This document shows, one piece after another, positions 1-11,037 of a DNA stretch of 64,000 nucleotides. Positions within the stretch are counted from its first letter, which is position 1, and each line of letters starts with the position of its first letter. The translations under genes and the position numbers were made by a program. The notes under the pieces were generated by a model. The model was not told the origin of the DNA, made no database searches, and was given only the letters and a program-made list of their open reading frames with translations. Source of the DNA: Thecaphora thlaspeos (taxonomy: Eukaryota > Basidiomycota > Ustilaginomycetes > Urocystidales > Glomosporiaceae); contig UWYS01000008.1 in NCBI GenBank assembly GCA_900291925.1, positions 124,001 through 188,000 on the forward strand, given 5' to 3'.

Positions 1-386
1 CTGTGAGTTAAAGAATGTGTTGGCCAATACCTCCTGTGATGAGGGTGACTGGGAGACCAGTGTCAGGTCAACATGGGAGAGTGTGCACTGAGCTGGATAC
101 TGGGATGCCATCCCACCAGTGGTGTTGGGAAGCATGGCAAGCATGGCTGGTGTGCTGCAATGGTAGAGTTGATTGAGAGCAGGTTGAAGGAGAAAGAGAA
201 GGTGTCAGGAGTGGTCAGATAGAGCTGGCCTTGTTGGCAGGCAGCACCAGTGAGGGGTGGTGGTAGTGTGCAGTTGGCAGTCAGGGGTATGGTGGTTGAG
301 CAAGGTGCCTAAGGTAAGTGGAGGTAGTGATCTTGAGTGATCACCAAGATCACTCCTAGGGTCTTGCTCAGCCTTTCTTTTTTCCT
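1..386. mobile_element. CpG-free patch, probable edge of a decayed transposable element
   Basis: No CpG dinucleotide occurs before position 387, while the sequence after it is CpG-dense. TG and CA are plentiful, as expected when methylated CpG has decayed. On the minus strand one frame is open from about 396 to 208 and again from about 204 to the window edge, split by a single TGA at 205-207, so a decayed coding frame entering from the left is possible. I recognise no transposase, gag or reverse transcriptase motif. A 10-bp inverted repeat lies near the right border. The element class is unknown and the call rests on composition only. Confidence 0.45.
326..354. repeat. Inverted repeat near the edge of the CpG-free patch
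   Basis: The arms AGTGATCTTG (326-335) and CAAGATCACT (345-354) are perfect reverse complements around a 9-nt spacer that itself contains GTGATCAC. It lies about 35 bp inside the abrupt change in CpG density, so it may belong to a transposon terminus. Confidence 0.6.
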
Positions 387-3300
387 CGCATCTCAATTGA
401 TCTGCACACGACTGTAAGATGTTGATCCCACGGAGCGCGACCCAGGAGCTGGGGGACCTTGTTTCGGCCGAGCACGCATGATGAACGCCATCTCTTGTCC
501 TATGGGCAAGGGTTGCGGGAGAAGAGAGCTGCGGGGACCGCGTGGTCGACCCTGCGCCGCACTTTCTTTTGCGCGCCTATCCTCGCTTCGCTTCGCGTCG
601 TTGCGGGGTCCGCCCATCCACGCCCTTTGGCAAGAGATGGAAGGGCGAGGGGCTCCTTGAAGACTCCACGCGGCTCCCCAAGTCAGCACGCACGGCGAGG
701 AGGGGAAAAAGGCGGCCGGCGAAATCTTTGAATGATAATGCCATCTTCATCTCGCTTTTCTAGATCCCAGTCTTCCAAAAAGGGTTGCACTTGGCCCTCC
801 TTGGCGTACATGTATTGCAAGTGAAGGTGGAATTGCATGGCTGCGGTAGATCTTCGGCTGGACTGGCGCCTACTTGAACACGAAGCCCATTGCCATGAAC
901 ACCAGCAGCGTACAGGTGCAGAACAGGAACACGAAACTCATGCCGCTGGTTGTCGACCATCGTACGTAACGATACGTACGCATGTACCACAGTAGGAAGG
1001 TCTCAGTGCGGTGGGCTTGCTCAAGTCTGGCTTTGCGATGGGCCTCGACATTTTCACCTTGAGCACCCGCACAGCGGTGCGAGCATTCGCAAGGAGCTGA
1101 TCCTGACGGACGCGGCGGACCAGACAAAGCGGCCCGTACTGTACACTACGTACGTACGTACGGTGATGCTGCTGGTGGCACTCTGCATCGTTCGAAGGAA
1201 AGGGTCCCCGTCTAGATGCTTTCTTCTGGTCGGAAGGGCGTGGCGAGGGGCGGTCACTGCGCACGAATTCACCTGGCTTCGGAGGATTCCGTGGCTCAAC
1301 TCGGATGAGCATGCGGACCTGCGCCCGCAGAGGCCGGGCTCCTCCTTGCCCCGGGATCGGTGGAGCTTGTCGTCAACGACGATTGGACGAACATCTTTGT
1401 CGGCCAAGCCGCCTTCCGGGCGCGCGAGACGGGCAGGAAGGAACGGAGGCGGCCGACTTTGATGGCACAAATCCCGTAGCGCCCAAAACCCTACCACCCC
1501 TCGGCAGCCAACCGACAGGCAGACGGAGGAAAGGCCTAGCGGCGTAGCGGGTTCGGCGAAACTCTGGGAATGGCAGGTCGAGCGGCCTCTCTCCGCAGCT
1601 GCAAGTTGGTGGACCAGGCCGAACCAGGCAAGCCAAACGTAGTTACAGTCGGGCAGGGCGAGCAGCCACGGCTTTGTTGGCCATTAGCTGATGATCGAAG
1701 AGAAGTGGCCGGGGCCAGAGCCGGGCGTTTCAATCGACCGGTCCAGATTCAAATCCCAAGCGGAAAGCCTTTTTGCGAATCGAGCGGGTTGCTGTGGCGG
1801 GCAAGCGGCGACTCATCGTCCATATGGAGTAATGTATGTACAGGGGCAACAGAGAAAACTTTCTTCAAGGATAAATCTCGGCGCATCTCTGCAGGACTCT
1901 CGGGGAGAATTCTGTCTCAAACCCTACCCGACCGGTGTACTGTCGTTTTCCCTCTCGCAGCTGCGATGCTGTTGCACAACTTATCTCCGTCTTTCCCGCC
2001 TCTGGACGGCCGCGCTGGGCAAACTGCACTCCAGGCCCTCTTTGTCCTCCCTGTTTCTTAGCTCGACGCAAAAACAGTTTAACCGAGCCATAGCTGAAAA
2101 GTGGGACCTACGCAAAGGAATAAGTCATGGCAATGCCTGGAGACGCGCCGCGGCGAAGACGTGGATTTTCAATAGGGTCGGCCGCTTGGTGGGGGTTGAT
2201 CGTCTCCCGGCATGCCCGGCGTCCCCATCCAGATGGCTCAAAAAGTACGCTTCCCGACTGACCAACCGTCGTCTTTGTCGGCGTCGCCGCCTTTGTATGT
2301 TAGTACAATGGGCAAATATTGCACTTGCTGTAGTTCAGTACAGCGTCCACTCGCCGCGTGAGCCACGGGAGAGGAACGGGCGACGAGGTCCTGAAGGAAC
2401 ACGTCCTCATGGTCGTAATGAAGGTCGACCCGAACCATGATTTCGCCGGGGCCAGCCGGGGGGACTGCTTCATCGGTCGCGACCTTCCCAGCGAAGCGGG
2501 ATGCCGTCCGCGGCTACAGCGCCACACCAGTTCGCCTCGATAACTTAAGAATCCCCCTCGCGTGGCGGTTGGCATCGAGGACGGGATGGAGGGCGAGAAA
2601 GTTTGGGAGGTCCAGACTTGAGTCAAGTTCCAGAGCTTTCGACCGAAACGATTGGTCCGGCGACCTTGAGGGTGCAAGGAGCCGCGGGGAGGGCGAGAAC
2701 AGGGTAGAGTGTCGATGTTGACACCCTCGTACAGTGTAAGTATGCTGTAGGCCTCTTTTGCCGGCCTACGTTGCAGCGCCTTTGACAGAGATTTACGACG
2801 GAATCGAGAGCGTGCAATCTGGCGAAGATGGCAGCGTGAAGCTCGCAGCCAACGCCGCGACGAAGGGAGACGATGATGGTCCCGGCCTACATAGTTTCTT
2901 GGGACCGCAACGTCGAGCGCGCGCCAAGCCTGTCCCAGTCGAGATGGTTCGGCATCGCAAATGCCTGGACCAAACCCCAGCCGGGTCCCCCAGCCGACCT
3001 CTCTTTGTTGTGGGGAACAAGACACGGCTGCCATGCGCGACGTTGCTGCTCCCCTAGGTACTAAGCGATATCAGCTTGCCGACCCCTCTGCGGAGGAGCA
3101 GACAGATCATCGGCCGTCGAGTCCCTCCAGAGATTCGCCGTGGGTTCGTCGTGTGGTAAGTCCTGTACATACGAGGCTTGGTCTCGGCACTGCGCCCGGT
3201 CAATTCTACTTTATCCACAGAGGACTCCCACCATTGAGGCCTGCTGGGTGGTACTGTAATTTGGAGAAAAGGCAGTCAATCGAGAGCGACAAAGCCCTCG

Positions 3301-5190
3301 ACCATGCTTACACAATGCCACGCTCAAACTTGTCTGGGGCCTCCGCACTCTGAGTCAAATCTCTTGACCGTCACTTTGTGGGCCCCCGCTGAACGACGGC
3401 AAGTCGCACGGCCAGAGGTGATCAGTGGCTAACAAGGAAAGCGAAGGTCAAGGTCCCGTTTGTAGTTGTTTCCCCGGGCAGTCTTCTGCGCGAAGCGACC
3501 ATGCCGCTCGCCCAAGAATATCGATCTCGCGTTTTCGGTCGTCCAGCTCCTGCCACCTTTCCTCGCTCCATCAAACATAAGGCCTAATGTTGTTGCGTGA
3601 CGGGCTGCTCCGATCGTTGCTGTCAGATCAAGCTTTCGCCGGCTGGATTAGCTCTTTGCGCCGTGACAGGACGGACGCTGAAACCCTCAGCACATTGTTT
3701 TGCGTGTAGGACAAAACGGAAGACGACGCCCTTGCGCCAAGGTCAGTCCGTGAATATTGGGCCTCACTCGACGCGGAGCAGGCTGTTGTTTGCAACAAAG
3801 AAATGAGGACCTGTAAGAGGCAGGGGGAAAGAGCGCTCGCCGAAGGGCTAGAGGCAAAGTGCGACGCAAACAAACAACGATGCAAGAGAGCGACGGCGAC
3901 GAGACGAAGGCAACGCAGGATCGTGCAAAAGGTGCGGTGGGGGACGGTCACCCGGATCAGGAGCGGCAGCCACGCACACCAACCCACTCAACGCATACAA
4001 AGCAGGGAAAGACTGGCGAGAGGAAGGGCGAGGGGCGGTGAGGCGAGGTGGGCTGACGGACGAGTTCACGGGCCTCGCCCGGCTGCGGTGGGGTGATGGC
4101 TCTCGACCCTGGCTCGGTTGCCCCTGCAAGCGCGTGGCTTTCCTGTCTGGAAGGTTTCCGCGTGTCTTTTCTTCATCCTGCCTGCTGGCCTGAGGCCGGC
4201 GGCTCTGGAGCCGCTCGTTACGTTTCGGCCTGTCGACGAGTGCAGCGCCCGCCCGTCGCTTGGCCGAGCGGGCGATTTGAAGTGCAGACAGGCTGACAAG
4301 TCCATCTCTGGTAGTACTGTACGTAAGGAGTCAGCTGTCTGCTGGCTTGCTTAGGCCGACGACTTGAAATAGTGACAACGGGCTCTCACAAATATGAATG
4401 CACCGGGCTAGCCGGACTACTCACACTGTATGTAGGAGGAAAAGAAAGTCCCTGCGTGCGTCGGGTTCAGACCGACCGACCGTCGACCGCCGCTGCTGGC
4501 CTTGCTGCGACCAATCATACGCTGGAGCGCATGGAACCCCGTGGCGAGAGGCGGGCAAGATAGGCGAGCGGCCGGTCGTCTCTCGTTTTCCCCGCCTCTA
4601 GACCGCAAGTTCCTGGGCCCTCGAGGCGGCGTCGCATGTCGCAGCGAGGCGCGACGCACGCAGCCTTTCGCTCGTCTCTCTTCGGTGGGCGCAGAGAGGG
4701 AGACTCTCGAGGGGCTGGGGGGAAGGAAGGCAAGGAGGAAAAAAGAAACCAAATTTCTGGCGAGCGGACGGTGGGGACGCTGTGGTGGCCTGGACGTCTC
4801 CTCCCCTCGCCCCGCGCCGCCCCGCTTCCCCAGTCTGACCCTTGCCATCCATGCCTTTCCTCTCTTTTTTGCGCCCTGGCCTGTTCCCAACAAGCAACAA
4901 CACAGGCGAGGTGCTGACCGCCACGCCTTGGCCTCACCATCCCCCCTCATCTCCCCCCATCGAGCCGGTCGTAGCCGTCGTCGTGTACAAATACGGGCCC
5001 CCTCCGACTCCGTCTCCCCCCGCTTTCTCCTCATCCAGCTCACTTTCAGGAGTCCTCCCCTCCCTACCCTAGCCATCCTCCTCAAGCCTGCTTCTCGACG
5101 CCGCAGGCGACCTCTCTTCTTCTACGTTCTCCTTTCCCTCCCTCCCCCCACCTCCCACCTCCCTCACCACCTCCTAGCTAGCCATTCACG
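387..5190. other. Long intergenic region without a convincing gene
   Basis: Open frames here are long only because GC-rich DNA has few stops. None shows a domain, a start context or plausible splicing, and frames overlap on both strands. A (TACG)4 run sits at 1147-1162 and a GTACTGTAC motif near 4315. The minus-strand end of a frame at 940-872 encodes a short hydrophobic stretch before a stop, too little to call a gene. From about 4800 to 5190 the plus strand becomes strongly pyrimidine-rich, as expected for the promoter and leader of the hexose transporter that follows. Confidence 0.6.
4990..5190 (+). promoter_or_regulatory. Pyrimidine-rich leader of the hexose transporter gene
   Basis: The plus strand is dominated by C and T, with repeated CTCC and CCCTCC blocks, right up to the start codon at 5191. 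Such CT-rich tracts are common upstream of highly expressed fungal genes. No TATA box or specific operator is evident, so this is a compositional call. Confidence 0.35.
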
Positions 5191-6825
5191 ATGCCCGTTG
5201 GTGCCGTCGGTGACGCCTTCGCCGCCTCTGGCCCCGTTGCCAAGCCTGCGACCGTCAAGCAGACCATCCCCGCCATCGCCGTCGCCGCGACCTCGGCGTT
5301 CGGTGGTATCCTCTACGGCTATGACACCGGAACCATCTCCGGCCTTATGGCCATGGACAACTTTCGCGAGACGTTCGGTCAGAGGTACGACGTCAACATC
5401 CCCTCGAACACCACGGGCGTCAACAAGCCTGGTTGGGATCTCTCGACCAGCGACACGTCGCTCGTCACCTCGATCCTGTCCGCCGGTACCTTCTGCGGCG
5501 CGCTCCTTGGCGCCCCGATCTCGGACAAGCTCGGACGACGATGGGGTCTCCAGGTCGGCCTGGTGGTCTTCAACATCGGTGTCATCCTCCAGATGGCCAC
5601 GACCGACCTATCGGCATTCATCGTCGGTCGTGTCGTCGCTGGTCTTGGCGTCGGTATCCTCTCGACCATCGTCCCCATGTACCAGTCCGAGGTCGCCCCC
5701 AGGTGGATCCGCGGTACCGTCGTCTCAGGATACCAGTGGGCCATCACCATCGGTCTCTTCATCGCCTCGCTCGTCAACAACGAAAGCAAGGACCGCCCCA
5801 ACACCAGCGCGTGGCGCATCCCCATCGGCATCCAGCTCATCTTCTCGATCATCCTCTCCATCGCCTTCGTCATCCTCCCCGAGTCGCCCCGCTGGCTCGT
5901 CAAGAGCGGCAACCACGCCGGTGCCGCCAAGTCGCTCGCCCGCCTCAACTCGACCGACTCCGACGACCCGATCGTCCGCTCCGAGCTCAGCGTCATCCAG
6001 ATCAACCTCGACATTGAGCTCACCCACGGCAGGGGAAGCTACGCCGACTGCTTCAAGCCCAACGACCGAAAGTACCTCCTCCGCTCGATGACCGGCATCT
6101 GGCTCCAGGCCTGGCAGCAGCTCACGGGTGTAAACTTCATCTTCTACTACGGTACCATCTTCTTCTCCAACGCCCTCCCCAGCGCCAACCCTTTCCTCTT
6201 CTCGATCATCTCCAACGTCGTCAACGTCGTCTGCACCATCCCCGGCATGTGGGCCATGGAGCGCTTCGGCCGCAGGAAGCTTCTCATCTGGGGCGCCGTC
6301 TACATGGCCATCTGTGAGTTTATCGTTGCCATCGTCGGCACCGCCGTCTCGGAGAACAATGTGATGGCCGGCAAGGCCATGGTCGCCTTCGTCTGCATCT
6401 ACATCTCGGGCTTCGCCTCGACTTGGGGCCCCGCCGCCTGGGTCGTCTGCGGAGAGATCTTCCCCCTCGCCATCCGCGCCAAGGCCCTCTCGCTCTGCGT
6501 CGCCTCCAACTGGCTCTGGAACTTCGCCATCGGCTACGCCACCCCCTACCTCGTCCAGTCCGGACCCGGCAAGGCCGGCCTCAGAACCAAGGTCTTCTTT
6601 CTCTGGGGAGCCACCTGCTCGTGCGCCGCCCTCTTCGGCTACTTCTTCGTCGTCGAGTCCAAGGGTCTCTCGCTCGAGGAGGTCGACGAGCTCTACGCCC
6701 AGACCACCCCCAGACTCTCGGCCGCCGCCAACCGCGAGATCACCGCTCGCCGCACTGACCTCGAGGGCTGTGTCGCCCACGCCAAGGACGACGAGGATGC
6801 CACCGCCGACGAGAAGAAGTACTGA
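5191..6825 (+). CDS. MFS hexose transporter
   Basis: A single-exon gene encoding 544 aa, the usual length of fungal sugar porters, likely importing glucose or related hexoses by proton symport or facilitated diffusion at the plasma membrane. Family marks are all present: GYDTGTISG in helix 1 (about residues 43-51), DKLGRR after helix 2 (about 112), PESPRWL before the central loop (about 230), ERFGRR after helix 8 (about 357) and a GEIFPLAIRAKA segment near helix 10. About twelve hydrophobic helices are evident. The ATG at 5191 is the first in frame after the pyrimidine-rich leader and gives a normal short cytosolic N-terminus. It belongs to the group containing smut Hxt1 and yeast Hxt/Snf3/Rgt2 proteins. 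The short C-terminal tail argues for a transporter rather than a long-tailed sensor. Substrate range cannot be read from the sequence. Confidence 0.93.
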   Translation: MPVGAVGDAFAASGPVAKPATVKQTIPAIAVAATSAFGGILYGYDTGTISGLMAMDNFRETFGQRYDVNIPSNTTGVNKPGWDLSTSDTSLVTSILSAGTFCGALLGAPISDKLGRRWGLQVGLVVFNIGVILQMATTDLSAFIVGRVVAGLGVGILSTIVPMYQSEVAPRWIRGTVVSGYQWAITIGLFIASLVNNESKDRPNTSAWRIPIGIQLIFSIILSIAFVILPESPRWLVKSGNHAGAAKSLARLNSTDSDDPIVRSELSVIQINLDIELTHGRGSYADCFKPNDRKYLLRSMTGIWLQAWQQLTGVNFIFYYGTIFFSNALPSANPFLFSIISNVVNVVCTIPGMWAMERFGRRKLLIWGAVYMAICEFIVAIVGTAVSENNVMAGKAMVAFVCIYISGFASTWGPAAWVVCGEIFPLAIRAKALSLCVASNWLWNFAIGYATPYLVQSGPGKAGLRTKVFFLWGATCSCAALFGYFFVVESKGLSLEEVDELYAQTTPRLSAAANREITARRTDLEGCVAHAKDDEDATADEKKY

Positions 6826-9280
6826 GCGCGCGGCATCCCGCCTTGCCTGCTTCGTCCTCCCTTCGACAGCCCCCGCTTCTCACACCAGACCTAGACCCTC
6901 GGCTGCCACATCTCACAACCGTCTCATGACCGTCTCAAGTGTTTCCTGGCTTTCTCTCTACTTGGTATCCCCGCAACGACCACACCCTGGTTCGATTGCT
7001 TCCGCCCTCTTAATGTCCTCCCGGGTAGCTTTCACTGCACCGCATTTCTTCTGTACGTTTAGATAAGGGTTTCACGAGTCGCTTTAGTGCTCCTTCATCA
7101 CCATCTCATCGCCGTAGTCTCACTTGATGATCACGAAAGCCGAAAAAAAGAATCTTCACGATGTTTCACTCCAAATCCTCGCCTGCCCGCCCGCCTGTGC
7201 CTTTCCGAGCGTGTACGTCGGGAGTGTCAACTTTGCAGCGCCCATGCCTCCTCTGCCTTTGTCGTCTACAGGCTGAAGGACGGCTGCGATGGTCACTACC
7301 ACAACCAGGCGGCCTCAATCGATGATGACAAGCCTGCCGAGGCAGTTATCCTCGTCTAGGCTAGCGTTAGGCAGAGGGTGACGTGACGTGCAGGTTGGTG
7401 ACGAGGCGAAGTCGTGTCTGTCGGTCGGCGAAGGACGTAGCATAAAGAATCGTACGGAGGGCCACACAAAGCTCCTCGAATTGCGGGCGGAACTGGTAGG
7501 TCCTCTTGATGGACGGGCGGTCCTTTTGAGGGTGGTGATTGGGTGTGACGAGATAGAAGGACAGGTTGGGACGAACGTGGAACTGGACCCGCTCTATATA
7601 CGCGTCATGGAGGAAGCTTGTCGTCGTCTCGACGGCTCACACGGCCTCAAGACAGCTGACCTCGACGGCGAGGGACAGCGTGGAGCACTGTTGCGCGACC
7701 AGGCGGAGACAACACCGACGTAGGATCTCGTGGCTGTGACATGGGAGAGAGCGAGACGAGACGGAGCGGACAGCGTGACGTCCGTCCACCGATGGCATGT
7801 CGACCGACCGAGCAAGGACGCAAGGACGCGTGACAGCGGTCCAGGCTCGGTCGACGTGCGACGCGTGGCGAGCTTTGACCGTAAGTGAAGAGCGGGAGGG
7901 TGGACTCCTACGATGGACAGAATGAATCAGGTCTGTCTAGAGCTGCAATGGAGGGACTGCAGAGTGCAAGCTCACCCTGGGTCGCGAGAACGCTGGATGT
8001 GCGCCGGTTGCCGGTTGGCGTAATCCGCGCGGGCTGGAGCTTGACCTTGGAGCCGTCTCACGACGAAAAGCAGGGCTGCATCGCCATCGACAACAAGGTG
8101 CGAGCCAGCGCTGCACCACCGGAAAACACTCTTACTCCTGAGGCTCGACTCGACTGTCCGAACAGACGACGGAACAGACGACGAGAATACGCCATCTCGA
8201 TCGATCACATCAAAGGGGATTTCGAGCCCACTCACAACACACAGCGCCAATCCCACAACCTCGCGGAGCGAAATGAGGGCGCGGCCCGGCCAAAGACTCT
8301 GTGATCACCGTGATAGCGAGCCCGGCGACGGACCAGCAAAAAGAAACCACTCTCCTATGTAGTCACCAATCGGGGGGTTGCAATCGGAAGAGGAGCCGAG
8401 AGCAAGAGCTTGGGCGACAATGGAGGCATGCGGCGCGATGCGCTGGGAAAGGAGGCGATAAGGGGCTGCCTGCAGCCTCAACCCCTCTTCCAGTCCACGT
8501 ACCGATCCATCGTGTGACAATGCACAGGACCAAAGGGACAGTGGCGGCAGTCAATAGGGGCCGTGTGACGTAAGAGTCTTACCGACAATACACTGTGCCA
8601 GGGGCGGACCAGCGGTGGCGGAATACCGATGCGCCGCCGGGCCGTGTCAAGGGCGGCGCGCGTTGCCACACGTCCTCGACGACGACGTCGACACTGTCGC
8701 GATGTGCAGGTACGTGCAGGGGGGTTCAACGCTGTTTCTCCTCTTTCTGTCGCCTTTGAAAGTCAGAGCTCGTCGATCAAAGGGACGAGGTAAAGGGGTA
8801 GAGTGCGGGCGCTGACTTGGTGGGCCGGGGGTCTGCAGCTAAAATATTCTTAGTGTTCGGCGCCCGCCGAAAGCGAAGAGAAGGCCAACCCACCTTGTCG
8901 GGCGCCTTGCGTTTGTGCAGCAACGACCAACCCCCTTGCCGGCCCCTTTCGTTTTTACAACATATGAACTATCGACTAACTCATGTTGCCAGCAAAAGCA
9001 CAAGGGCCCCCTCTCGTCTCATCCAGACAGGAGCAAGGCGCCGCCCAGCGGCCGGCTTGAGCCCGGCGCACACGATATGGCATGCCTGCGCCCCACTCGA
9101 AAGGGCTTATAACGCGGTCCGGATCCCTGGAGTTCAAGAACCACATCAACCTCGCCACACTCTAGACTCCTCCCCTTCCACCTCCTCAGGAGACTCTCGC
9201 ACACCTGCGCTCCCCGTGACCTCCCGTCCCCCTCGAACTTCCTCATCGTCCCTTTGCAAAACGACCGAGGCCCGCCCAGC
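6826..9280. other. Intergenic region downstream of the hexose transporter
   Basis: About 2.5 kb with no frame that looks like protein and no tRNA-like cloverleaf that I could find. It should contain the transporter 3' UTR and the promoter of the chitin-deacetylase-like gene. A degenerate duplication with 42-nt offset lies at 8885-8960. Confidence 0.55.
8885..8960. repeat. Degenerate tandem duplication, 42-nt offset
   Basis: The stretch starting CCAACCCACCTTG at 8885 recurs in altered form as CCAACCCCCTTG at 8927. Both copies run on through a GGCGCC- or GGCCCC-type core into CGTTT. It is an old two-copy duplication upstream of the CE4 gene, and its function is unknown. Confidence 0.45.
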
Positions 9281-10392
9281 ATGCGTTTCAACGCCCCCTT
9301 TGCGGCGCTCCTGAGCGCCATCGTTTGCACCGCCCTGAACGCTGCGGCCGCGTCGACTGGACCTCCTTGGGCCAGGAGTCAGCTGGGAAGCGCAAATCAA
9401 GTCCCATACATCACCAACTGCTCTGCATCCTCTGAAGAGCCCGTCTACACCATCACGCTCGACGATGGCATCAAGAATGACGACTATCACAGCACCGTCG
9501 TCAACAAGTTCCATAATCGAGGAGTCAAGCCCATGTTCTTCGTGTAAGTCATCTATGACTTCTTCCACCTTATCCCTGCCGAGCGTCTCCCCGAGACGGT
9601 CGGTCTCGTCGCCGTCAGTGAGGCACAGGATGCTGATGTCGACCTGGTGGCTTCTTGCATGCAGAAACGGAGACAACTGGAACTGCATCCTGGGCTTCGC
9701 AGACACCATCAAGCAGAACATCAAAGGAAAGAAGGCTTGGTACGGATCGCACGGATGGGCCCACCCCAACGCTACGAGCATCACAATGGAGGAGTGGAAG
9801 CGCGACGTCAGGCTGCTGGAGCTGGCCTTCGTCAAGATGGGTCGTAGAGTCCCGCTTTTCTACCGCTTCCCCTACGGCGAGCACACCGACGCGCACCTCA
9901 AGTGGCTCAAGAAGCGAGGCTACGTCGCCGCCTTGGGGTGGTCGATTGACTCGCTCGACACGTCTGGACTGGACAAGCCGGCGCTCCTCAAGGAGCTGAG
10001 AGAGGAACTCAGCAGCCCTGACCTCTCCAAGAATCTCATGTGGCTCAACCACGAGGTCAAGGACATCACCGTCAAGGAGGGCCTGCTCAACTTCGAGTTC
10101 AAGCAGATGGACAAGCTGGGCAAGAAGCTTGTCAATTTCCGCCAGTGCCTCGACTACCACGGCCCCATGTCCCGCGAGCCTACGAGCCAGGAGCTGAAGT
10201 TGGTCGAGGTGAGTAGGGTGGCTAAGCATGGAGTAGACATGGTTGGAGCATAGGTCTGGATGGGTCAAGTTGTTGCGTCTGACACTGACGCTTGCACTTC
10301 TGATCTTTGACTTGCTATCCGCCTCTGACCAGCACTGGAGCTCTACCGACTGCAAGGCCTTTGCAGCCGCTTACGACGCGTCGAGGAAGTGA
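9281..10392 (+). CDS. Secreted carbohydrate esterase family 4 (chitin-deacetylase-like) protein
   Basis: Three exons join cleanly: 9281-9543, 9665-10208 and 10333-10392, giving 288 aa. Residues 1-23 form a signal peptide (charged start, Ala/Leu-rich core, Ala-rich end), so the protein is probably secreted. The NodB-type core follows with its metal and catalytic motifs: TLDDG (about 58-62, catalytic Asp pair), HGWAHPN (about 116-122, zinc histidines) and RFPYG (about 155-159). The family removes N-acetyl groups from chitin or chitooligosaccharides; in plant-associated fungi this can shield the wall from chitinases. Exon 3 adds only a short cysteine-containing tail. No GPI signal or chitin-binding module is visible. 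Polysaccharide specificity is not certain and xylan esterases share the fold. Confidence 0.88.
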
Positions 10393-11037
10393 GGCGACAG
10401 CGATAGAGGCGACCGCCAGCCAGACGTCCACAAGTGCGGCAATGCAAAGAGCCATGTCTCCTCCCGTGGCTCCTTTGGTGCCTCCTTTGGTGTTGCTCTC
10501 TGACGGACTTGACTCTCGGCCTCAAAGCTGCTTCTACTTCGTTCCTTGCGCGGTAGCCTCTCGGAGACCTTCTAGATGGGTGCACGCCATGGACTTGAGC
10601 CTCGATATTGTTGTCATTAGTTTGTGGTTCCTCGTCTTTTGATACTTCCGATCCGTTATATGACCGATGAGCCGATGAATCAACGTTCTGTTTCATCGTC
10701 AATCCTATCATGTCTGCTGGTGGTGGAATGAGTGCCGAAGCGTGAAATGGTGAAGACGAAGTGGGCTGGCAGACGGGATGGGCGCGTGTCGAGTGGCTGA
10801 CGGCAAAGCGCAAAGCACGGGCGACATGTGGAGGTTTTTCTTCGGCCCGCCTCCGTGGGTGGCACGGCCGCCGGAGCGTCCGACGCGAGGCAGCCTTCGC
10901 TCTTTCACCTCGTCGAGGCCCACCTAACCCAACCACCACCACCACCATCCCCCCCGCCACCCCTTCCTCCACCCCCACCCACCTCGAAGCTCTGATTGCC
11001 ATCGGGCTGCCTCAATACCACTCGAACCCCTTTGACC
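10393..11037. other. Intergenic region
   Basis: About 640 bp between two tandem genes. It should hold the 3' UTR of the CE4 gene and the promoter of the F-box gene. A CCACCACC-rich stretch lies at about 10925-10985, just before the F-box start. No further gene is seen. Confidence 0.5.

Noticed and set aside
1691..3034. Overlapping frames of about 245 codons on both strands in the left gene-poor region
   Set aside because: Both read as random Arg/Ser/Pro-rich sequence with no splice-supported extension or recognisable motif.
4502..6091. A 529-codon plus-strand frame overlapping the hexose transporter
   Set aside because: It is Ser/Arg/Pro-rich, lies in another frame of a well-supported transporter, and shows no domain. 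It reflects third-position GC bias.
5725..6780. A 351-codon minus-strand frame antisense to the transporter
   Set aside because: Gly/Asp/Glu-rich antisense shadow produced by codon bias; no family features.
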